A stretch of 5,374 bases of DNA from Chitinophaga pinensis. Lineage in GTDB: Bacteria > Planctomycetota > Phycisphaerae > Phycisphaerales > SM1A02. The DNA is taken from NCBI GenBank assembly GCA_943329105.2, contig CALQCP020000176.1, positions 1 to 5,374 on the forward strand, written 5' to 3'. The translations under genes and the position numbers were made by a program. The notes beneath the pieces are model-generated. The model was not told the DNA's origin, searched no databases, and saw only the letters and a list, made by a program, of their open reading frames with translations. Of this stretch, positions 1 through 5,374 are shown one piece after another (the stretch's first letter is position 1; each line of letters starts with the position of its first letter).

Positions 1-30
1 GCGCAACAAATCGTCAGCAACGGTAAGTGA
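1..30 (+). CDS. Possible C-terminal tail of an upstream gene (partial)
   Basis: Reading from base 1, nine codons (AQQIVSNGK) lead to a TGA at 28-30, 21 bases before the cyclase start. This could be the end of a co-directional upstream gene in the same operon. It is too short to assign to a family. A competing reading starts at base 2 and stays open to the TGA at 53-55, which would overlap the cyclase start as GTGA, the same arrangement as at the other gene junction in this window. A third reading from base 3 stops at the TAA at 24-26. The first reading looks most like a natural C-terminus, but the choice is a guess. Confidence 0.3.
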   Translation, partial: AQQIVSNGK

Positions 31-51
31 CCGATCGCTACACTCGCGCGA

Positions 52-2745
52 GTGAAGGCTCCTACCCGAATCGTGTTGTTTGCTGGCCTCGCCGCCACTC
101 TCGCGGTGATTGCGGTGGGTATGGCTGGTCTGTTGGACGGGTTTGAGTGGTGGAGCCAAGATCAGCGATTTTTACGGGCACGGCGCATACCGGAGCCACT
201 CAGTAAAGCGGTCGCACTGGTTGCGATTGATGACCGGGCCCTTGACACCATCGGTCGATGGCCGTGGTCCCGCGACGTGCTGTCATTGGCGTTTGATGAG
301 ATTGCCATTGCGGGCGCGCGAACGGTTGCAAGTGACGTGTTGTTCACCGACGTTCAGTCGGTAAGCGCGGATACCGCGTTGGCTGCCGGCATTGCTCGCA
401 ACCCCACCGTATTGGCAGTGAATATGGACGAAGGCCGATTGGATGCAGCACTCTGGCTGTCCGCGGAGGGGCGGCAGGCGCTGAATTCATTGGTGGCCGC
501 GATCGCCGAAGACATCACTGCCGAACCGGTGGCCATTGCTGATCGAGCTGGACTTGCCGGAATGCGGCGCGAACGTTTCTTGGAGCGCTCCACCAACTTC
601 AAGAAACTAGCGGCATGGAAGGAATTGTTGCGGCTTCGCAATGCCGGTACACCGCCCGCTGATGCGCAGGCGTATCGATTGCTGCTCACCAAGCAGGACA
701 CAACCCTGGAACGCTTCGCTGAGCGAAATTCTGTGAATGAGGCGTTTGAACGCGATCAGTCATTTGCTTTACTCGCGCGATTTATGTCAGCAAGTAAGGG
801 CGAAGGCTCGGCGATGGACGCGCCTCCAATGGCGCAGTTCGCAGAGCGCGCCGCAGGCGTTGGCTTTGTCAATTGTGCGCCTGACAGCGATGGTCAATAC
901 CGGCGCGTTCGTCCATTCTGGCGCACTCCTTACGGATCATTGCCGCAGTTTGGTTTGGCGGCGGGGTTGCTGCAAATGGGTATCGCGCCTGCTTCAATCC
1001 GTGAAGAGTCCGCAGCATTGGTGTTTCCGGATGGGCGTCGATTACCGCTTGAGAATGGCCACATCTATGTTGATTGGCCCACTGAAATGTTTGAGGCGAT
1101 TGGCGGTAGTGTTGAGTCAGCCGACGCGCGGAACGAGACCGGGGTGATTGCCATTGGCGCACTGATTGATCTTGCCAATCAGCGCAAGTTGCTGGCGGAG
1201 CAGGAGCAGCGCTATCGAGATCTTGGCGCAGACATTGCTGCCCTGCAGGCGATTCCGGCTGAGTCAATGACACTGGTACCGGTGGATGCGGCGGTGCGCG
1301 CTACCGTGAAAGAGCAGGGCGAATTTATTGCCGGTGATCTTTCCGTGCGCGGCACCGGCGACATCAAGGACGCCACTGACGATGAGCGAAAGCAAGTGGG
1401 CACATACCGTGAATGGTGGCGACTTGATCAAGAGATTCCGGCATCGCGCAAGAAGATTGCCGATGCGGCGAAGGAAGCCCGCGAGGGCCTTGAGGGTCGA
1501 TTGGTGTTTGTCGGTTTCATTGCCACGGGGGTCATGGCGGACATGATCAATACCGTCAATGGTCCACGCACGCCTGGTGTGTACTTTCATGCTGCAGTGG
1601 CTGACATGGTGATTTCCAGTCAGTCCGTGTATCTGTGGCCGCCATGGAGCGGATGGGTCATCGGCGCACTATTTGGTCTGATCTGTGCGGTGATTGCGTG
1701 GAAGTCGGGCGCGGGTATCAGTACAGCGGTGACATTTTCTATCGCTGGCGCATGGGTACTTCTCTCTGGATTCTGGGCTTTTGAATTTCATGACCTGATG
1801 ATTCCAGTGGCGGTGCCGGTGCTCGCGGCCATTGCATCGCAGGCTGCCAGCGTTTCGACTGCAGCGGTTGTTCATCAGCGCGAGAAGGCACGTATCACGC
1901 GTCAATTCCGTGCGCGCGTCAGTCCGCAGCTCGTGGAACGTTTGGCTGCCAATCCGGATGCTTTGTCTATGCGCGGGGAGCAGCGGACCGCCACCATTCT
2001 GTTTGGCGATCTGGCCGGATTTACCACCATCAGCGAGAAGTTAGGTTCGGAAGCCGTGGTTGCCACGCTCAATCTGTACATGTCTGCGATGGCCAATGAA
2101 TTGACCGAACGCCGTGCGTACGTCAACAAGTTCTTGGGTGACGGGTTGTTGGCCTTCTGGAGCGCGTTCGAACCCGAGCCGGAGCAGGGGCAACTGGCAG
2201 CAGAGGCATGTCGCGCATGTCAGCGCGTGGTGAAGGCCATCGGCGAGCGTCCTGATCGGCAGTCGCTTCCCAAAGTTTCACTGCGACTTGGCGTTGCCAC
2301 CGGTCCGGTGACCATTGGTGACTGCGGAGCTCCGCCCGATCTCAACGATTACACGGTGATTGGTGACAGTGCCAACCTTGCTGCGCGATTGGAGAGTGCC
2401 AACAAGCAGTTTGGTACAGCCATCCTGTTCTGCGGAAACACGCGTGCCCTGATTCGTGATTCAGGCGGCCTAGCCATTGTGTCGCTCGGGCGCGTGGTGG
2501 TGGTGGGGCAGAGTATTCCGATCGATCTGTTCACCATGCTGGTGGAGGATCCGCAAGTGGGTTGGATTGAAAGTGTGGATCGCGCGGTGCAAGCCTTCGC
2601 ACACGCGGATTTCCCCGCGTGCGCAGCAGCGTGGGACGCGCACGAGCAGGCATTCGGGGTGAGCAAATTGACTGTGCCATTCCGTGATGCGCTTGCCGAC
2701 CCGGCGGATAAGCGCGATGGGGTGTTGCGGCTGCGTGCGAAGTGA
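52..2745 (+). CDS. CHASE2-sensor class III adenylate cyclase, membrane-bound
   Basis: This 897-residue protein should convert ATP to cAMP at the inner face of the cytoplasmic membrane in response to an unknown extracytoplasmic signal. What is seen: an N-terminal membrane helix (about 7-28); a CHASE2 sensor (about 31-530) with the hallmark AIDDRALDTIGRWPWSRD at 58-75 and the closing VFVG...D...TPGVYFHA block at 485-514; three more membrane helices (about 532-550, 555-577, 582-607); a linker helix (608-640); and the cyclase domain (about 641-800). Catalytic residues appear complete: metal-binding D653 (FGDLAGFTTISE) and D697 (NKFLGDG), adenine-selecting K693 and T768 (DYTVIGD), and transition-state N775 and R779 (NLAARLE). 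The Lys/Thr pair points to ATP rather than GTP. A C-terminal helical tail (about 830-897) ending DGVLRLRAK is typical of this cyclase group. The protein is longer than the usual 650-750 residues because the sensor carries two extra segments (about 125-258 and 345-480). The start is GTG: the in-frame stop at 28-30 leaves no earlier start, and K2 and R6 then precede the helix. No good ribosome binding site is visible; GTG at 73 is an alternative. Confidence 0.93.
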   Translation: MKAPTRIVLFAGLAATLAVIAVGMAGLLDGFEWWSQDQRFLRARRIPEPLSKAVALVAIDDRALDTIGRWPWSRDVLSLAFDEIAIAGARTVASDVLFTDVQSVSADTALAAGIARNPTVLAVNMDEGRLDAALWLSAEGRQALNSLVAAIAEDITAEPVAIADRAGLAGMRRERFLERSTNFKKLAAWKELLRLRNAGTPPADAQAYRLLLTKQDTTLERFAERNSVNEAFERDQSFALLARFMSASKGEGSAMDAPPMAQFAERAAGVGFVNCAPDSDGQYRRVRPFWRTPYGSLPQFGLAAGLLQMGIAPASIREESAALVFPDGRRLPLENGHIYVDWPTEMFEAIGGSVESADARNETGVIAIGALIDLANQRKLLAEQEQRYRDLGADIAALQAIPAESMTLVPVDAAVRATVKEQGEFIAGDLSVRGTGDIKDATDDERKQVGTYREWWRLDQEIPASRKKIADAAKEAREGLEGRLVFVGFIATGVMADMINTVNGPRTPGVYFHAAVADMVISSQSVYLWPPWSGWVIGALFGLICAVIAWKSGAGISTAVTFSIAGAWVLLSGFWAFEFHDLMIPVAVPVLAAIASQAASVSTAAVVHQREKARITRQFRARVSPQLVERLAANPDALSMRGEQRTATILFGDLAGFTTISEKLGSEAVVATLNLYMSAMANELTERRAYVNKFLGDGLLAFWSAFEPEPEQGQLAAEACRACQRVVKAIGERPDRQSLPKVSLRLGVATGPVTIGDCGAPPDLNDYTVIGDSANLAARLESANKQFGTAILFCGNTRALIRDSGGLAIVSLGRVVVVGQSIPIDLFTMLVEDPQVGWIESVDRAVQAFAHADFPACAAAWDAHEQAFGVSKLTVPFRDALADPADKRDGVLRLRAK

Positions 2746-2829
2746 AAGAGGCGCGGGCGAGGGCGTCGACACGAGTACGGGCGTTGTTACCTGCACGGGC
2801 GCGCCCGAACATGAGCGCCAGCGCAGGCC
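2746..2829. other. Convergent intergenic gap without a clear terminator
   Basis: Eighty-four bases separate the stop of the cyclase from the stop of the phosphatase on the opposite strand. The stretch is very GC-rich and has one perfect 12-base palindrome, but neither strand shows a GC-rich hairpin followed by a run of T. Transcription from both sides probably ends by Rho or by structure alone, or runs into the facing gene. No small gene is evident: frames open here are extensions of antisense shadows. Confidence 0.6.
2796..2807. repeat. 12-base perfect palindrome in the convergent gap
   Basis: CGGGCGCGCCCG is its own reverse complement. As RNA it could form only a 4-bp stem with a 4-base loop. 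The second half (CGCCCG) could alternatively pair with CGGGCG at 2778-2783, leaving an 18-base loop. It sits midway between two converging genes, where a terminator is expected, but there is no T tract on either strand. In GC-rich DNA such a palindrome can easily arise by chance. Confidence 0.35.
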
Positions 2830-4134
2830 TTACAGCCGCTTGATGATCAGGCCTGTCTGATCATCTTCAAGAGGCGCGTGCTGCGTGAAGGCGTGTACTT
2901 CGCACTTGATGGCGTCCAGGATCTCACGGGCGGTACGGTCCCGTGCCCCGCGCACAATCTCGCGAATGCGATCTTCGTCAAACAAGACGCGCGCCGGATC
3001 AGCGGCCTCATAGAAGCCGTCAGTGATGGCTACCAGAATGTCGCCGGTGGCTAAGGTGTAGCGCTGCGAATCTTCATCGGCGTAGGGCAGGGCCACCACG
3101 CCAAGTGGCGGCATGTCCGCGCCTTGGGTGACGAAGGTGTCAGAAGCGCGGCTATAGATCAGAATGGGTCCTTGGCCGGCAGAAATAGTGTTGACTGCAC
3201 CCGTTCGGCAGTCCAGACGCGCCAGCCAAGCGGTTACGAAGCGTCCATCGGGAAGATCTTCGCACAACTGCGCATTGATCTCCTCTGCAAGTTTCACAAT
3301 GGGATGCCGCAGGCGCAGACCGAGGCGCAACATGCCGCGCATTTGCACGCTTGAGAGCGCGCTGGCAACGCCGTGACCAGTGGCATCGGCAATCGTAAAC
3401 ACATACTCGTCCGGCTCATCGCCAGGTGAAGCAATACTTCCGTTGAGCAGGCCAATGACGTCGTAGGCATCGCCGCCGCAGGACTCCGCCGGGCAACTTT
3501 CACCAGCAATATCCCAGCCAGGAATCTGCGGAATGTCCTTCGGGAAGGTCCCGGCCTGGATGTCCTTGGCGACGTCCATTTCTCGCTCCAAGCGCTCGCG
3601 TTCCACACGATCTTCGATCAATCGGCCGCGCTTCATGGCGACTGCGGCGTTGGCCGCTAGGCCCGAGGCGAGTGACTCATCGGCGGCAGTAAACGTTCCC
3701 GTATGCCGATTCAGGACCTGCGCTACGCCAACCAGCGCGCCCTCATGATCAAGGAGTGGTATCGCCAAGATGGTGCGCGTGTGATATCCGGTCTTTACAT
3801 CGATGGCGCGATTGAAGCGGGGATCTTCATAGGCGTCGGCAATATTGATGATCTGCTTCGAAGTGGCTGCAGCGCCGGCGATACCGGCGGTCATGGGGAT
3901 GCGGATGACGTTGGGAGTACCGCCCACATCGCCAATGCCGTGCGCCACCTGCGTGAAGAGTTCCATCGCCTTGGGGTCAAACTCAAACACCGTCGCGCGC
4001 TCAGCCTGCAGTACATCTCGCAGCGCATCGATCACCACCGAGAGGATCGATTGCAGATCTCCAGTGGCAGCGAGTTTGCGTGAGACCTCTAAGAGCTTCT
4101 CGGTGCGGTTGGACTCGCTGGCAGAAGTGCTCAC
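2830..4134 (-). CDS. GAF-domain SpoIIE/PP2C-type serine phosphatase (RsbU-like)
   Basis: This 434-residue cytoplasmic protein should remove phosphate from Ser/Thr, in this family usually on a STAS-domain anti-sigma-factor antagonist in a partner-switching pathway. No such partner is in the window. Domains: GAF (about 25-165), a signalling helix (about 168-198, with the ER..LE.EM..A..IQ pattern), and a SpoIIE/PP2C domain (about 206-434). Metal-binding acidic residues are present: D222 (GGDAYD), D250 (ADATGHG), D372 (TDGFYEA) and D424/D425 (DDQTG). The usual AGHxP motif reads AGQGP (319-323), a change in a peripheral motif that need not abolish activity. The GAF domain has DPRFN (104-108), TGYHTRTIL (115-123) and N142-R143...F148...D152-E153, closely matching the NKFDE signature of cyclic-nucleotide-binding GAFs except for Arg in place of Lys. 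The start is a GTG overlapping the TGA of the upstream propeller gene; the next in-frame Met is residue 57, inside the GAF domain, so the GTG is preferred. No signal peptide or membrane helix is seen. Confidence 0.92.
   Translation of the reverse strand: MSTSASESNRTEKLLEVSRKLAATGDLQSILSVVIDALRDVLQAERATVFEFDPKAMELFTQVAHGIGDVGGTPNVIRIPMTAGIAGAAATSKQIINIADAYEDPRFNRAIDVKTGYHTRTILAIPLLDHEGALVGVAQVLNRHTGTFTAADESLASGLAANAAVAMKRGRLIEDRVERERLEREMDVAKDIQAGTFPKDIPQIPGWDIAGESCPAESCGGDAYDVIGLLNGSIASPGDEPDEYVFTIADATGHGVASALSSVQMRGMLRLGLRLRHPIVKLAEEINAQLCEDLPDGRFVTAWLARLDCRTGAVNTISAGQGPILIYSRASDTFVTQGADMPPLGVVALPYADEDSQRYTLATGDILVAITDGFYEAADPARVLFDEDRIREIVRGARDRTAREILDAIKCEVHAFTQHAPLEDDQTGLIIKRL
2842..2865. 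repeat. Inverted repeat, 9-bp stem with 6-base loop, at the 3' end of the phosphatase gene
   Basis: GATGATCAG (2842-2850) and CTGATCATC (2857-2865) are exact reverse complements around GCCTGT. CTT (2839-2841) can extend the stem against AAG (2869-2871) across a 3-base bulge. The repeat lies inside the coding end of the phosphatase, over the conserved DDQTGLII motif, and 97 bases beyond the cyclase stop, so it could act as an RNA 3'-end structure for the cyclase transcript. No T run follows. Codon choice over a conserved motif may explain it. Confidence 0.4.
4131..4134 (-). other. GTGA stop/start overlap (translational coupling site)
   Basis: Read on the minus strand, the four bases GTGA contain both the GTG start of the phosphatase (4134-4132) and the TGA stop of the propeller gene (4133-4131). 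The preceding bases lack a strong Shine-Dalgarno sequence, so re-initiation by ribosomes finishing the propeller gene is the likely mode of translation. The two genes therefore form one transcription unit. Confidence 0.8.
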
Positions 4135-5374
4135 TTTGCAGGATCGCCGCCCTTTGCTTGCGGATAAATCAGGAGCCGATCATGTGCGAGCAGGATCAGG
4201 TCATTCAGACCATCGCCAGTGACGTCGGCAATCTCGCCCATACTTGGTTCGAACTCTTGACGATCACCGCCGCTGAACATGCGTGTTTCAAAGACTTTGA
4301 ATGCAAGTGCATGTAGCAATCGTTCGGCTTGACTGAAGGTGAGCACATCGGCCATCTGCTCGCCGCCGTCCAGAACCACTACGTCGGTGTAGCCATCGCC
4401 GTTGAGATCGCCGACCACCAACTCGTGCGGAGTCTGGCGCGGATCGTCGCTGGTCCATGTTCCAACGCTTTCCAGGACGATGCGCTCGCCACCAAGACGA
4501 ACAAGCGCAAAGCTGTCATCACCGACGGCAATCAGGCCGTCATTGCCGTCGCCGGCAAATTTGCCAGCCACCAGTTGGGAGAATTTGAAGCCGGGAATTT
4601 CAATGACCTCCGCTTGCTCCCACTTGGAATCCTTGCCTGCACTAAAGATGATCGCGCGCGCGCCGTCGCGGTCACCGGCCACCAGTCGGTCACCGAGGGA
4701 CGTCAGCGTGACCAGCTTGGCATCTGGATTCTTTGCGTTCATCTGCGTTACTACTTGCCAGCCGGGGCTTGCGCCATTGGCTGGCTTGGGTTCATAGCGC
4801 AGGGCACGCACGTAGTTGCGATCGGCAACCAGCAGTTCGCCCTTGCCGTTTCCGTCAACATCGGCCACCAGTGTGTTGTCGCCGGTGGCTGCTTGAACAA
4901 GACCGAATTGACCCATGTCCTTTGATTCGAGCACCTTGAAAGGCGCAGGAACAGCGTCCGCAGCCTTGTCCTTGTCAGAAGGCTTGCTGGCGGCTTTGTC
5001 AGCCGACTTGTCAGTGGCCTTCGCGGCATCGCTGGCAACAGTCGCCTCTGCAGGCACCTTCCCGGCCGCCTGCGCTTGCAGCATGATCATCGGCTTCTCC
5101 GGCGTGAAGACCAACAGGTCCGTCAAGCCGTCTTGATCAGCATCCACGGATGAGACCGCGTTGGGTGAGCGACTTTGCGCTCCCAAGTTGATGGTCACGC
5201 GCTTGGCGGCATCAACCGGAACATCCACGGGTACCAGCTCCACTACGAAATTCTTGCCATCCTTTGCTACCACCGCCAAGTTGCGCTCGCCGCCGAGGTC
5301 AACGAGGTTGATGGACACTGGGGTGCGTCCGGCGCCCAACTGCACTGCAAGCGGGAATCCGATCGAACCATCAC
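4131..5374 (-). CDS. FG-GAP/VCBS-repeat beta-propeller protein (5' partial)
   Basis: The reading frame remains open to the right edge: the GTG at 5345 is preceded by sense codons reading DGSIGFPLA, so the true start, and any signal peptide, lie outside. About 413 residues are visible. Numbering from the Val at 5345, at least seven propeller-like units of the form V-x-D-x-(D/N)-G-(D/N)-G-x-x-(D/E)-hydrophobic can be seen near 15, 68 (DADQDGLTD), 162 (DVDGNGKGE), 225 (DRDG), 261-270 (degenerate), 313 (DLNGDGYTD) and 374 (DVTGDGLND). The clear ones are calcium-binding loops of the FG-GAP/VCBS type (family knowledge). The last unit ends about 15 residues before the C-terminus (DPAK), so no C-terminal anchor or sorting domain is present. 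Such proteins are usually exported and act in binding or adhesion, or are of unknown function; I cannot name a ligand. It precedes the phosphatase with a 4-base overlap. Residues about 96-135 are a low-complexity linker. Confidence 0.85.
   Translation of the reverse strand, partial: DGSIGFPLAVQLGAGRTPVSINLVDLGGERNLAVVAKDGKNFVVELVPVDVPVDAAKRVTINLGAQSRSPNAVSSVDADQDGLTDLLVFTPEKPMIMLQAQAAGKVPAEATVASDAAKATDKSADKAASKPSDKDKAADAVPAPFKVLESKDMGQFGLVQAATGDNTLVADVDGNGKGELLVADRNYVRALRYEPKPANGASPGWQVVTQMNAKNPDAKLVTLTSLGDRLVAGDRDGARAIIFSAGKDSKWEQAEVIEIPGFKFSQLVAGKFAGDGNDGLIAVGDDSFALVRLGGERIVLESVGTWTSDDPRQTPHELVVGDLNGDGYTDVVVLDGGEQMADVLTFSQAERLLHALAFKVFETRMFSGGDRQEFEPSMGEIADVTGDGLNDLILLAHDRLLIYPQAKGGDPAK
4941..5060 (-). 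other. Lys/Ala/Asp-rich low-complexity linker inside the propeller protein
   Basis: About 40 residues between two propeller units consist almost only of A, K, D, S, P, T and V (for example TDKSADKAASKPSDKDKAAD). The DNA has matching short imperfect repeats; on the plus strand TTGTC recurs at roughly 15-25-base spacing around 4965-5015. It is probably a flexible, solvent-exposed loop dividing the repeats into two groups. It lies in frame and does not break the gene. Confidence 0.65.

Noticed and set aside
2257..2451. Guanylate rather than adenylate cyclase
   Set aside because: The base-selecting positions read as Lys693 and Thr768. The Glu/Cys-type pair of guanylate cyclases is absent, so ATP is the expected substrate.
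2796..2807. GC palindrome as a Rho-independent terminator
   Set aside because: The hairpin stem is only 4 bp once a loop is allowed and no T run follows on either strand.
2349..2812. Minus-strand frames of about 93-108 codons reaching from the cyclase 3' end into the convergent gap
   Set aside because: They lie mostly antisense to the cyclase C-terminal region and are Arg/Pro/Ala-rich in the way typical of spurious frames in GC-rich DNA.
3703..4222. Overlapping plus-strand frames of about 125 codons opposite the GAF domain
   Set aside because: They are shadows of the GAF-coding frame. No family resemblance or plausible start signal is seen, and the GAF motifs on the minus strand are decisive.
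4329..4925. 198-codon open frame on the plus strand, opposite the propeller gene
   Set aside because: It is antisense to a frame with clear FG-GAP repeats. Its composition mirrors that frame and it shows no recognisable domain.
5343..5345. GTG as the start codon of the propeller gene
   Set aside because: The frame continues upstream to the window edge with sense codons (DGSIGFPLA) that fit the same repeat style, and no signal peptide follows the GTG. It is an internal Val and the gene is 5'-truncated by the window.

Overview
The window holds three large genes that look real and fill almost all of the sequence. One reads rightwards: a membrane-anchored CHASE2-sensor adenylate cyclase (52-2745). 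Two read leftwards as a tight pair: an FG-GAP/VCBS-type beta-propeller protein whose start lies beyond the right edge (4131-5374), followed with a 4-base overlap by a GAF-plus-SpoIIE/PP2C serine phosphatase (2830-4134). The rightward gene and the leftward pair converge on an 84-base gap (2746-2829) with no convincing intrinsic terminator. The first 30 bases may be the tail of an upstream gene.

The organism is bacterial. The base composition is moderately GC-rich by eye, both visible starts that can be assigned are GTG, and the genes belong to complex signalling families. A large CHASE2 cyclase, a RsbU-like phosphatase and FG-GAP proteins together are familiar from Planctomycetota, particularly Phycisphaerae-like genomes, but also occur in Verrucomicrobiota, Myxococcota and some Proteobacteria. 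I favour a planctomycete-like environmental bacterium with low confidence. No rRNA, tRNA, mobile element or CRISPR is present to settle it.

Functionally the locus reads as signal transduction. The cyclase has a large extracytoplasmic sensor and an intact class III catalytic site with the Lys/Thr pair expected for ATP, so it should make cAMP. The phosphatase carries an N-terminal GAF domain that closely resembles the cyclic-nucleotide-binding GAFs of phosphodiesterases and cyanobacterial CyaB1/CyaB2, including an almost complete NKFDE signature (Lys replaced by Arg). The attractive hypothesis is a local pairing of a cAMP source and a cAMP-controlled partner-switching phosphatase. This rests on motif reading only. 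The FG-GAP protein, probably exported, is translationally coupled to the phosphatase. Its role is unknown.
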